From the NCBI GenBank assembly GCA_017695115.1, contig JADILV010000083.1, positions 1-44,047 on the forward strand: DNA of 44,047 nucleotides, in the 5' to 3' direction. Positions 25,160 through 33,777 of this stretch are shown piece after piece; the stretch's first letter is position 1; each line of letters begins with the position of its first letter. A model generated the notes under the pieces. The model ran no database searches and was not told where the DNA came from. It saw nothing but the letters and a program-made list of their open reading frames with translations. Source of the stretch: Candidatus Cryptobacteroides avicola (GTDB lineage Bacteria; Bacteroidota; Bacteroidia; Bacteroidales; UBA932). The position numbers and the translations under genes were made by a program.

Positions 25160-25167
25160 TATATTTG
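25160..25167 (+). promoter_or_regulatory. -7 box for the DUF234-type ATPase gene
   Basis: TATATTTG matches TAnnTTTG, directly after the terminator's T-run and 22 bp before the ATG at 25190. Confidence 0.5.
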
Positions 25168-25189
25168 AGGCGAAATTTAATCATGGGAT

Positions 25190-26626
25190 ATGGGAATAAC
25201 AGGCAGAAAAAAAGAAATAGATGCTTTGGAAAAGCTGTATCGTAGCGGAAAATCAGAATTCGTGGCTATTTACGGAAGGCGTAGGGTCGGAAAGACATTT
25301 CTTGTTAAAGAGGTTTTCAAGGAGCGTTTTACATTCTGTCATACCGGACTTTCTCCTGTAGAGGGGAAACGGAATATGATGAGGGATCAGCTTCAGGCGT
25401 TTCATTATTCGCTGCTCAGGGCCGGGGCCGATGAGGAGAGTCCTTGTCCGGAGACATGGATAGAGGCATTCTATAGGCTTGAAAAGCTGCTTTCCCAGCG
25501 TACGGAAAAGCGTAAAGTCGTCTTCTTTGATGAACTTCCATGGATGGATACGGCCAGATCCGGGTTTGTCACGGCTTTGGAGCATTTTTGGAATGGATGG
25601 GTTGCCGGACGGAGCGATATTATGCTTGTGGTCTGCGGTTCATCCACATCATGGATACTGAATAATCTGGTGAATAACAATGGCGGCCTTTATGACAGGC
25701 TGACTTACGAAATCAAACTCTTTCCGTTTACTTTGTCCGAATGCGAGGAGTATTACCGGGCAAATAATATATGCCTTGACAGATATGATATTGCGCAAAG
25801 CTATATGATCCTGGGCGGTATTCCTTATTATATGGGGTATTTTTCTCCAGGAGAAAGCCTTGCCCAGAATATAGACCGTATCCTGTTTGCAAAAGGAGCT
25901 CCACTTGCAAGGGAGTTCGACCGGCTCTTCCGCTCTCTTTTCAAAAAAAGCGAAGATCATGTGAAGATCGTTAAAGTCCTTGCTACAAAGCATTTCGGTT
26001 ATACCAGGGATGAGATATCCCAAAAGACCGGAATATCTTTAGGAGGTGGGTTGAGTGAAAGATTGAAGGATCTGGTTGAAGCCGATTTTGTCGCCAGATA
26101 TGAACCTTGCGGGCAGAGTCGGACCGTGTATTACAGACTGTGTGACAATTTCTGTCTTTTCTATATGAAATATCTTCAGGATAAGGGTATTACCGACCCT
26201 GGGTTCTGGCAGCATTCTCAGAATACACCTGCAGTGGCATCATGGAGGGGACTTGCGTTCGAGCATTTGTGTTTCAGCCATATACCTCAAATAAAGAAGG
26301 CTCTCGGGGTATCAGGGGTGGTGTCGAAAGAGAGTTCAATGATAATCGGTCCCGAAAGCGGGAAATCAGGGGCCCAGATAGATCTCATCATAGAACGTGC
26401 GGACAGGGTGGTGAACATTTGTGAAATGAAGTTCTATAACAGGGATTACAAAGTGGACAAAGATGAGAAAGCCAGACTGGAAAAGCGTATAATGTCCGTC
26501 CAGGAGGGACTGTACTCTTCATATAACATTCATATGACGCTCATTACCGTATCCGGACTGGAACACAATGCCTACAGCGGCATATTCCAGAATGTCATCA
26601 CTCTTGATGATCTGTTTGAGAAGTAG
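25190..26626 (+). CDS. AAA-family ATP-binding protein with DUF234 (PD-(D/E)xK-like) C-terminus
   Basis: A 478-residue protein of the 'archaeal ATPase' type common in Bacteroidota. The Walker A motif is GRRRVGKT (29-36) and Walker B is VVFFDELPWMD (about 109-119), with a sensor GSSTSW near 152. A winged-helix-like stretch (about 265-310; TRDEISQKTGISLGGGLSERLKDL) precedes the C-terminal DUF234 domain. That domain has an intact nuclease-type motif: Asp near 397 in AQIDLIIER and ExK near 412-414 in ICEMKFY. The role is unknown; DNA handling is possible. Codon use looks more AT-rich than glnS, which would fit transfer. It is monocistronic. Confidence 0.8.
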   Translation: MGITGRKKEIDALEKLYRSGKSEFVAIYGRRRVGKTFLVKEVFKERFTFCHTGLSPVEGKRNMMRDQLQAFHYSLLRAGADEESPCPETWIEAFYRLEKLLSQRTEKRKVVFFDELPWMDTARSGFVTALEHFWNGWVAGRSDIMLVVCGSSTSWILNNLVNNNGGLYDRLTYEIKLFPFTLSECEEYYRANNICLDRYDIAQSYMILGGIPYYMGYFSPGESLAQNIDRILFAKGAPLAREFDRLFRSLFKKSEDHVKIVKVLATKHFGYTRDEISQKTGISLGGGLSERLKDLVEADFVARYEPCGQSRTVYYRLCDNFCLFYMKYLQDKGITDPGFWQHSQNTPAVASWRGLAFEHLCFSHIPQIKKALGVSGVVSKESSMIIGPESGKSGAQIDLIIERADRVVNICEMKFYNRDYKVDKDEKARLEKRIMSVQEGLYSSYNIHMTLITVSGLEHNAYSGIFQNVITLDDLFEK

Positions 26627-26678
26627 CCGGTATTGATGCCGTCTTTTATAACACTGTTCATACATTGAAAATAATTTA

Positions 26679-26686
26679 TACCTTTG
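26679..26686 (+). promoter_or_regulatory. -7 box for the HAMP-like/trkH/helicase unit
   Basis: TACCTTTG matches TAnnTTTG. It lies 10 bp before the first ATG (26697), so either the message has almost no leader or translation begins at the ATG at 26709. Confidence 0.6.
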
Positions 26687-26696
26687 TGGGCCTAAA

Positions 26697-27569
26697 ATGA
26701 TTTTCAGGATGTTCGGACGATTTTTCAGGAAGGACCGCCGCAGACGGATGTCAATGAGGGTGAAGCTCTCTTTGGGGCTGGGGGCCATCGCTGCAATACT
26801 GCTCCTGTCCAGTGTGATTTCCGTACTGGAGTACAGGAGGATGAGCAACTATGTCTCAGACCTTATCGCAGCCGACATAAACAGTATCAACAAGGCCCAG
26901 AAACTTTCTGCAGCATGCGAGGAGTATAACCTCAAGATACTGGCTACCATTGGAGTAGAGGACACATTGTATGTGCTTCCGTCTTTCGACAGTGTGGCGT
27001 TCATGAACGAGTACAATGCTCTCAGGTCTTCATTCAGTTCGGAGCCGACCATTGCCGCTGCGGATTCGGTGATAAGTTCGTATTCGGCATATATGAGGAC
27101 ATCGCTCAGCCTTGAAAGTGTCATAAAGTCGGATTTCATCGATTCACGCCAGTGGTTCTTTGAAAGGCTGCAGCCGGATTTCCAGAAATTCAGGGATGCT
27201 ACCGAGAATCTCAACAATCTTATATACAATGATCTGAAAGACAATTCCGAGACGTTTCAGGCCGGGTTTTACCGCAGTATCATGCCTGGAATCGTGTCGG
27301 TCGGTGTCGGACTTCTTCTGGTGGTCCTGCTGCTGTTTTTCGTCATGTCATATTATGTAAATCCTATCTGCAGGATGGAGAACGGTGTGGACAACTACCT
27401 GAAGTTCAACAAGAGGTACACCTGTACCGTTGACGGAGATGATGAACTGGTGGCGATAAACAACGGCGTTTCTGAGATTGTGGAGGAAAACATCGAGCTG
27501 AAGAAGCGTATTGCGAAACTCAGGGAAGAGAAGGAAAAATTCATAGAATCTTCAGAGGACAGGAAATAG
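26697..27569 (+). CDS. Two-helix membrane protein with periplasmic helical domain and HAMP-like stub
   Basis: A 290-residue protein. A basic N-terminus (RKDRRRRMSMRVK) leads into a first membrane segment (about 27-47), a periplasmic mostly helical domain of about 150 residues, a second membrane segment (about 200-222), and a HAMP-like region ending in a coiled coil (ENIELKKRIAKLREEKEKF). This is the layout of a sensor kinase or chemoreceptor input half, but it stops before any output domain. The gene is 3 bp upstream of trkH, so a part in sensing or regulating potassium uptake is a reasonable guess. The start may be 26709. Confidence 0.65.
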   Translation: MIFRMFGRFFRKDRRRRMSMRVKLSLGLGAIAAILLLSSVISVLEYRRMSNYVSDLIAADINSINKAQKLSAACEEYNLKILATIGVEDTLYVLPSFDSVAFMNEYNALRSSFSSEPTIAAADSVISSYSAYMRTSLSLESVIKSDFIDSRQWFFERLQPDFQKFRDATENLNNLIYNDLKDNSETFQAGFYRSIMPGIVSVGVGLLLVVLLLFFVMSYYVNPICRMENGVDNYLKFNKRYTCTVDGDDELVAINNGVSEIVEENIELKKRIAKLREEKEKFIESSEDRK

Positions 27570-27572
27570 CAG

Positions 27573-29027
27573 ATGAACGTAAAGGTAATATCAACCAATG
27601 TCGGCAGGGCGCTTCTGGTGAGCGCCTTGTTCATGTTCATTTCCATGCTGATCTCCATCTGCGACGGGATGGACTCGGCATTCGCCCCTCTGTCCATCAG
27701 CTTTATAATCACTTTCATCGCGGGGGCTTTCCCGTTCATTTTCGTCAGGAAGTCCGAGACGATCTCCCTTCAGGACGGGTTCATGATTATCGTCCTGTCA
27801 TGGATACTGTCTTTTCTGTTCGGGATGCTGCCGTATGTAATGTGGGGAGGGGAGTTCTCTCTGGTAAACGCGCTGTTTGAAAGCGTGTCGGGGTACACTA
27901 CCACAGGCTCTACTATCCTGTCCGACATAGAAGCCTTGCCGAGGAGCCTGCTTTTCTGGCGGTCTTCGACCCATTTCATCGGAGGACTCGGAGTGGTGGT
28001 GTTCCTGCTTCTCATCATGCCTAACGCCAGTCCTTTCCGCTTGAGACTCACGAATATAGAACTTTCATCCCTTTCAAAGGAGGGATACCGGACGAGGTCT
28101 TACCGGACAGTGTACATCACAGCCCTTGTATACGTAGGACTGGTCGCTGCGGAGACCGTTCTGCTGGTGCTGGCCGGGATGCCGTTCTTCGATGCCGTAA
28201 ACCACTCGTTCAGTACGGTGGCTACCGGAGGGTTCAGCGTCAGGAACATGTCGATATCATATTACGATTCTGCCGTAATCGACTTGATCATCATGTTCTT
28301 CATGGTGGTATCCAGCCTTCATTTCGGACTGCTGTTCGCCGCCTGTGCCACCCGTTCGCTGAAGCCTCTGAACAATCCTGTGGTGAAGTTCTTCCTGCTG
28401 TCGATACTGGTGATGACTGTCATCGTGACGTTATCCCTGAGATTTCAGGGCGGATACGATTCATGGGGAGAATCCCTTCTGGATGCGGCGTTCCAGGTGT
28501 GCAGCTATGTCACTACAACAGGTTTCGGGACGGCCGATACCGACGGATGGCCGCTCCTGTCGCTTCTGGTCCTTGCCTATGCCCTGTTCCAGTGCGGATG
28601 CTCCGGTTCTACGGCAGGAGGAGTCAAGGCGGACAGGATGTATATCGCCATGAAAGCCGTGTCATGCCAGATACGCAAGCGTCTGTTCCCGTCTTCGTCG
28701 GTTATCCAGATAAGGATAGGCAAGCATCTTCTCAGTGACAATGCCGCAATGCCTGTCCTGCTTTTCATAGTACTGTATGCATCGCTCGTGGTCATATCCA
28801 TTTTCCTTCTTGTACTGTGCGGCGTGGAGCCTCTCGAGGCATTTTCCGGAGCCCTTTCTTCCATGGGAAACGCCGGAGCTGCGATGGGTGACCTGAGTTC
28901 GCTCGGAAACTATTCGGCCCAGCCGGCCATGGCCAAGCTCATATATTCCTTTGACATGTTCCTGGGCCGTGTGGAGATCTATCCCGTTTTCGTCATTGTC
29001 TATCTAATGTTCAGGAGAGGCAGGTGA
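27573..29027 (+). CDS. trkH: Potassium uptake protein TrkH family
   Basis: A 484-residue inner-membrane cation transporter of the TrkH/KtrB superfamily. Four pore-loop motifs are visible: SGYTTTGST (about 107), TVATGGFS (about 215), YVTTTGFGT (about 312) and SSMGNAGAAMGD (about 430). The glycine of each selectivity loop is present. It needs a cytosolic regulator of the TrkA/KtrA type, which is not in this window; the membrane protein encoded 3 bp upstream may instead modulate it. The next gene overlaps the stop by one base (TGATG). Confidence 0.93.
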   Translation: MNVKVISTNVGRALLVSALFMFISMLISICDGMDSAFAPLSISFIITFIAGAFPFIFVRKSETISLQDGFMIIVLSWILSFLFGMLPYVMWGGEFSLVNALFESVSGYTTTGSTILSDIEALPRSLLFWRSSTHFIGGLGVVVFLLLIMPNASPFRLRLTNIELSSLSKEGYRTRSYRTVYITALVYVGLVAAETVLLVLAGMPFFDAVNHSFSTVATGGFSVRNMSISYYDSAVIDLIIMFFMVVSSLHFGLLFAACATRSLKPLNNPVVKFFLLSILVMTVIVTLSLRFQGGYDSWGESLLDAAFQVCSYVTTTGFGTADTDGWPLLSLLVLAYALFQCGCSGSTAGGVKADRMYIAMKAVSCQIRKRLFPSSSVIQIRIGKHLLSDNAAMPVLLFIVLYASLVVISIFLLVLCGVEPLEAFSGALSSMGNAGAAMGDLSSLGNYSAQPAMAKLIYSFDMFLGRVEIYPVFVIVYLMFRRGR

Positions 29028-30466
29028 TGGGTTACGGGGATTTCCTTTTCGGCAAATTCGTTTTAGGACTCGGTTTCGCTCCTACTCCATGCCAGGAAAA
29101 TCTTCTGAAAAAGGTTTCGGAGTTCATGACGGACGGTGACGGGGATATTCTGGTAGTCAACGGCTATGCCGGAACAGGCAAGACCACGGCCATTTCTTCT
29201 GTCATCAGGACAATGAAGGAATACCGCCACCCCTGCATTCTTCTCGCCCCTACCGGACGTGCTGCAAAGGTCCTGTCCGGCTACGCCGGAGCTCCGGCGT
29301 ATACGATCCACAAGCATATATACAGGCAGAAATCCGTAGGAGGAGACGGATTCGGGCAGTTTTCCCTTGCCCCTAACAAGGCAAAGGAAACCCTTTTCAT
29401 TGTAGACGAGGTCTCTCTGATAGGAATCGAGGCGTCCCAGAGCCAGTCATCCCAGCTTTTCGGCTCGGGAAATCTGCTTGAAGATTTGGTCTCGTTCGTG
29501 CGTAACGGACTGGACTGTAAACTGATACTTATAGGAGACTCCGCCCAGCTGCCACCGGTCGGGCTTGACTGCAGCCCTGCCCTTTCACGTGACTACATGT
29601 CAATGATGGGAGGTGCTGATTTCGTTGAGCTCACCACGGTGGTCCGTCAGCAGAAAGAATCCGGTATACTGTACAATGCTACGCTTGTACGCCGGATGAT
29701 CACCTCTCTTGAAGAAAGCTACGGTGAGGACGGCGGCGAATTGAAAATGAGGGTGGCGGGATTCGATGATGTGGAGAGGATAACCGGCGGAGAACTTATA
29801 GAGAAGATTTCCGATGCATATTCCGAATATGGCGAGGATGATGTCATAATCCTCTGCAGATCAAACAAAAGGGCCATCAGGTACAATGCCGGGATCCGCT
29901 CCACGGTCCAGTTCAAGGAAGAGCGCCTGGTGCGTGATGACAAGCTGATGATAGTAAAGAACTGCTATCAGTTTCTGGACGGGATACAGGGCATGGATTA
30001 TATAGCCAACGGGGACATAGTCAAGCTTCTGAAGATTTCCGGGTATGAGGACAGGTACGGACTGCATTTCGCCAGTGCCCGGCTGTCTTTTCCGGACTAC
30101 GGGGACCAGGAAATCACTGCCGAGGTGATTCTGGATACGCTCGATGCCGAGAGCGCCGCACTGACATACGAGCAGCAGAACCAGCTGTATCAGGGCGTCA
30201 ATGCGGATTATGCGCACATCACGTCCAAGAAAAAAAGGTATGAAGCCGTACGTGAGGACAGATACTACAACGCCCTGCAGCTTAAATACGCAAATGCAAT
30301 CACTTGCCATAAGTCGCAGGGCGGTCAGTGGAAATGTGTCTTCATTGACAACCCTTTCTGGCAGGACGATCTTCTTCCCGATGACCTGAAGTGGCTGTAC
30401 ACAGCCATTACCAGAGGTGTTGAGAAGGTGTTTTTCGTCAATTTCCGGGACGACTTTTTCGAGTAA
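29027..30466 (+). CDS. RecD-like superfamily 1 DNA helicase
   Basis: A 479-residue ATPase with the order of a short RecD/Dda-type helicase: Walker A NGYAGTGKTTA (about 45-55), motif Ia LLAPTGRAAKVL, Walker B LFIVDEVSLIG (about 124), motif III LIGDSAQLPPVG (about 166), and a UvrD_C_2-type end with ITCHKSQGGQWKCVFID and LYTAITRG. It lacks the RecD N-terminal domain, so it is unlikely to be a RecBCD subunit; Bacteroidota carry this as a stand-alone helicase. The start ATG overlaps the trkH stop (TGATG), with a GTG one codon earlier as the alternative, implying translational coupling with an unrelated function. Confidence 0.85.
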   Translation: MGYGDFLFGKFVLGLGFAPTPCQENLLKKVSEFMTDGDGDILVVNGYAGTGKTTAISSVIRTMKEYRHPCILLAPTGRAAKVLSGYAGAPAYTIHKHIYRQKSVGGDGFGQFSLAPNKAKETLFIVDEVSLIGIEASQSQSSQLFGSGNLLEDLVSFVRNGLDCKLILIGDSAQLPPVGLDCSPALSRDYMSMMGGADFVELTTVVRQQKESGILYNATLVRRMITSLEESYGEDGGELKMRVAGFDDVERITGGELIEKISDAYSEYGEDDVIILCRSNKRAIRYNAGIRSTVQFKEERLVRDDKLMIVKNCYQFLDGIQGMDYIANGDIVKLLKISGYEDRYGLHFASARLSFPDYGDQEITAEVILDTLDAESAALTYEQQNQLYQGVNADYAHITSKKKRYEAVREDRYYNALQLKYANAITCHKSQGGQWKCVFIDNPFWQDDLLPDDLKWLYTAITRGVEKVFFVNFRDDFFE

Positions 30467-30507
30467 CGGGCTCTTTATGATGCCTGCTCCTTATGATGTT
30501 CATTCTG

Positions 30508-30540
30508 TTGCGTGGAATTGATAAAAATATTTTACCTTTG
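30508..30540 (+). promoter_or_regulatory. Promoter of the glucuronate operon
   Basis: A TTG (30508-30510) and TACCTTTG (30533-30540) are separated by 22 bp. The predicted start near 30544 gives a leader of about 36 nt before kdgK. No operator or regulator gene for the operon was found within the window. Confidence 0.6.
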
Positions 30541-30579
30541 GAAGTTTTGACAAACTGCATATACCAAAAACAGACAGAC

Positions 30580-31620
30580 ATGACCGACAGGAAAGTTGTT
30601 ACATTCGGAGAAATAATGCTGCGTCTGGCTACGCCGGGATACCTCAGGTTCGGCCAGGCGAGAGACTTCTCGGCTACATTCGGGGGAGCCGAAGCCAATG
30701 TCGCGGTGTCCCTTGCCAACTACGGGATTCCGGTTTCGTTCGTTACCCGCCTCCCGGAAAACGATATCGCACGCTCATGCGTAGCCGACCTTCGCGGCTA
30801 CGGGGTGGATACTTCAAGCATAGTTTACGGAGGGGACAGGGTAGGCATCTTCTATCTTGAGACCGGGGCGGTCGCCCGTGCCAGCAAGGTGATATATGAC
30901 AGGGCGCATTCCGCCATGTCCGAAATCCGTCCCGGCATGGTCGACTGGGACCGGGTGTTCAGCGGGGCCGGCTGGTTCCACTGGACGGGAATCACGCCTG
31001 CGATATCCGAAAGTGCGGCCATGGCGTGCCTGGAGGCGGTCAAGGCTGCCCGGAAAGCAGGCCTGACGGTATCCTGCGACCTGAACTACAGGAAAAACCT
31101 CTGGAAATACGGGAAGCCCGCTTCGGAAGTGATGCCGGAGCTTGTGGAGAACTGTGATATCATCCTCGGCAACGAAGAAGACGCCTGGATGGTGTTCGGC
31201 ATCCGTCCTGAAGGCTTCGACGCGAGGGAGGGAAAAGTGGAGGCGTCATCGTTCGAGTCAGTGTGCAGGCAGCTCAAGGAGCGTTTCCCACGGGCATCCA
31301 GGATAGCGGTCACATTGAGGGGCTCTGTAAGCGCCAGCCACAACACCTGGAGCGGGGTCCTGTTCGACGGGAGGAATTTCTTCCGCTCCAGACAGTATGA
31401 CATTACACATATCGTAGACCGTGTAGGCGGGGGAGACTCTTTCATGGGAGGCCTTATATACGGGCTGCTGACCTATAAGGGGGATGACGGAAAGGCGCTC
31501 GAGTTCGCCACTGCCGCTTCATGTCTCAAGCATACCATATACGGGGACTATAACCAGGTGACTGTCAGTGAGGTGGAAAAACTCATGAGCGGTGACGCAT
31601 CAGGGCGTGTGGCAAGGTAA
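30580..31620 (+). CDS. kdgK: 2-keto-3-deoxygluconate kinase (PfkB family)
   Basis: A 346-residue ribokinase-family sugar kinase. The N-terminal glycine-rich sugar-binding stretch is FGGAEANVAVSLA (about 31-43), the C-terminal anion-hole and catalytic-base motif is DRVGGGDSF with Asp286. Its place as first gene of an operon containing KDPG aldolase, mannonate dehydratase and uronate isomerase identifies the substrate as 2-keto-3-deoxygluconate, giving KDPG. The ATG at 30580 follows the promoter; a longer frame running through the -7 box is rejected. The eda gene follows after 21 bp. Confidence 0.9.
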   Translation: MTDRKVVTFGEIMLRLATPGYLRFGQARDFSATFGGAEANVAVSLANYGIPVSFVTRLPENDIARSCVADLRGYGVDTSSIVYGGDRVGIFYLETGAVARASKVIYDRAHSAMSEIRPGMVDWDRVFSGAGWFHWTGITPAISESAAMACLEAVKAARKAGLTVSCDLNYRKNLWKYGKPASEVMPELVENCDIILGNEEDAWMVFGIRPEGFDAREGKVEASSFESVCRQLKERFPRASRIAVTLRGSVSASHNTWSGVLFDGRNFFRSRQYDITHIVDRVGGGDSFMGGLIYGLLTYKGDDGKALEFATAASCLKHTIYGDYNQVTVSEVEKLMSGDASGRVAR

Positions 31621-31641
31621 AACACTAAAAACACATATAGG

Positions 31642-32310
31642 ATGGCAAGATTCTCGAAACTTCAGGTCCTCGGTACCATAGCTTCCACGGGAATGGTTCC
31701 CGTCTTTTATCACAGCGACCAGGAAACGGCCCGGAAAGTGCTATCCGCTTGCTACAGGGGCGGAGTCAGGGCGTTCGAGTTCACCAACAGGGGCGATTTC
31801 GCCCATGAGATATTTTCCTCACTGGTGAAATATGCCAGGGAAGAATGTCCGGACATGATACTCGGGGCCGGTACGGTAGTGGATGCAGGTACCGCTTCGC
31901 TTTACATGCAGTGCGGGGCCGATTTTATAGTGGGGCCTCTTTTTAACGGAGACGTAGCCAGGACATGCAACAGGCGCCTTGTCCCGTATATCCCGGGATG
32001 CGGCTCGGTATCGGAGATAGGCATGGCACAGGAGTACGGATGCGACATCTGCAAGATATTCCCTGCAGGCAATGTAGGAGGACCTTCTTTTGTGAAAAAC
32101 GTATTGGCTCCGATGCCGTGGACGCGGATTCTGGCCACCGGGGCAGTCTCTCCCGACAGGGACAACCTTTCCGCATGGATAAAGGCCGGTGTCACGGCTG
32201 TCGGGATGGGGTCGAAACTCTTTCCGCCCGAGGTGATAAAGGCGGGGCAGTGGGATATAATAACGGAACTCTGTTCCCGTTCATTGTCCATAATTGCAGA
32301 AAGCCGATAA
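31642..32310 (+). CDS. eda: 2-keto-3-deoxy-6-phosphogluconate aldolase
   Basis: A 222-residue class I aldolase cleaving KDPG to pyruvate and glyceraldehyde 3-phosphate. The Schiff-base lysine is Lys138 in CKIFPAGNVGG, and the catalytic Glu46 is in FEFTNRG. Other family marks are GAGTVVD and VGMGSKLF. The Bacteroidota form has CKIFPAG where E. coli has KFFPAE, as here. It sits between kdgK and the transporter with 21-bp gaps on each side. Confidence 0.92.
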   Translation: MARFSKLQVLGTIASTGMVPVFYHSDQETARKVLSACYRGGVRAFEFTNRGDFAHEIFSSLVKYAREECPDMILGAGTVVDAGTASLYMQCGADFIVGPLFNGDVARTCNRRLVPYIPGCGSVSEIGMAQEYGCDICKIFPAGNVGGPSFVKNVLAPMPWTRILATGAVSPDRDNLSAWIKAGVTAVGMGSKLFPPEVIKAGQWDIITELCSRSLSIIAESR

Positions 32311-32331
32311 CATATAACCACAACTGACCGA

Positions 32332-33765
32332 ATGAACACTGAACTTAAACCAGACGGCAGGATGACCGGTTTCCGGTGGGTCATCTGCGCCCTTCTTTTC
32401 TTCGCCCTCACAGTCAACTACCTCGACAGGCAGGTCCTTTCCCTTACCTGGGTCGAGTTCATAGCGCCGGAGTTCCACTGGACCAATGAAGACTACGGTA
32501 CCATTGCCGGGCTGTTTTCCCTGTTCTATGCCATCGGGATGCTGTTCGCCGGCCGTTTCGTGGACTGGCTCGATACGCGGAAAGGTTATCTGTGGGCTAT
32601 CGGCATCTGGTCTTTCGGAGCCTGTCTGCATGCGTTCTGCGGGATCGCCACTTCCGGAATCACTGCCGGGAAATGGTTTGTGGGCTTCGAAGGTGCCAGA
32701 GAGGCCATTGCGGCCGTCTCAGATGTGTCCAAGGTCGTGAATGTCAGTGTGGCTCTCTTCGTCCTCGCCCGCCTGGTGCTTGCCGTCGGTGAAGCCGGGA
32801 ACTTTCCGGCAGCCATAAAGGCTACGGCCGAGTATTTCCCGAAGAAGGACAGGGCCTTTTCTACCAGCATATTCAATTCCGGGTCTACTATCGGAGCTTT
32901 GGCTGCTCCGATAACCATTCCTTTCATAGCCAAGGCATGGGGCTGGGAAATGGCTTTCATTATAATAGGAGCCCTCGGCTTCATCTGGATGGGGTTCTGG
33001 CAGTGGCTTTACAGGAAGCCTGCCGTAAACCCGAGGGTGAACAAGGCCGAACTGGAGTATATCATGCAGGATTCGGCCGAGGAGCCGGCCCGGGGGAAGA
33101 AGCTTTCCTTCATCCAATGTTTCCGGTACCGGCAGACATGGGCGTTCGCCATAGGGAAATTCATGACCGACGGAGTGTGGTGGTTCCTGCTTTTCTGGGC
33201 TCCGGCATATCTGCAGTCGGTTTACGGCATGTCCTCCACCCAGGTGGCCCTTCCTCTGTTTGTCCTGTATATGATCACGATGCTGTCGATAGTGGGAGGC
33301 TGGCTGCCGTCATATTTTATCGGCAAGAAGAAGATGGACCCTTACGCTGGAAGGATGCGTGCCATGCTGATATTCGCGTTCTTCCCGCTGCTGGCCGTAT
33401 TGGCGCAGCCGCTCGGGGCGTATTCATACTGGATTGCCGTAGTCATCATCGGTATAGTCGCAGCGGCCCATCAGGCCTGGTCCGCCAATATTTTTTCTAC
33501 GGTAGGGGACATGTTCCCGAAATCCGCCGTGGCGACAGTTACCGGCATAGGAGGGATGGCCGGAGGAATGGCATCTTTCATATTCAACAAATGCTCCGGT
33601 GTCCTGTTCGACTATTCCGAGTCTTCGGGGATGGCATTCATGGGATTCGAAGGAATCGAAGCCGGATATTTCATCATATTCTGCATCTGCTCGGTACTTT
33701 ATCTTGCAGGATGGGTGATAATGAAGCTCCTGGTGCCGAGATACAAGCTTATTGAAGTCAAATAA
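32332..33765 (+). CDS. MFS hexuronate transporter, ExuT-like
   Basis: A 477-residue major facilitator with about twelve membrane helices, of the anion:cation symporter family that includes ExuT. The first helix runs into the family signature NYLDRQVLSLTWVEF; GEAGNFPAAIKATAEYFPKKDRAF is the typical loop after helix 4. An insertion of about 30 residues between helices 3 and 4 (GFEGAREAIAAVSDVSKVVNVS) is longer than in E. coli ExuT. Its position inside the glucuronate operon makes glucuronate (and perhaps galacturonate) the likely substrate, carried with protons. Confidence 0.88.
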   Translation: MNTELKPDGRMTGFRWVICALLFFALTVNYLDRQVLSLTWVEFIAPEFHWTNEDYGTIAGLFSLFYAIGMLFAGRFVDWLDTRKGYLWAIGIWSFGACLHAFCGIATSGITAGKWFVGFEGAREAIAAVSDVSKVVNVSVALFVLARLVLAVGEAGNFPAAIKATAEYFPKKDRAFSTSIFNSGSTIGALAAPITIPFIAKAWGWEMAFIIIGALGFIWMGFWQWLYRKPAVNPRVNKAELEYIMQDSAEEPARGKKLSFIQCFRYRQTWAFAIGKFMTDGVWWFLLFWAPAYLQSVYGMSSTQVALPLFVLYMITMLSIVGGWLPSYFIGKKKMDPYAGRMRAMLIFAFFPLLAVLAQPLGAYSYWIAVVIIGIVAAAHQAWSANIFSTVGDMFPKSAVATVTGIGGMAGGMASFIFNKCSGVLFDYSESSGMAFMGFEGIEAGYFIIFCICSVLYLAGWVIMKLLVPRYKLIEVK

Positions 33766-33777
33766 ATACGTAGTATT

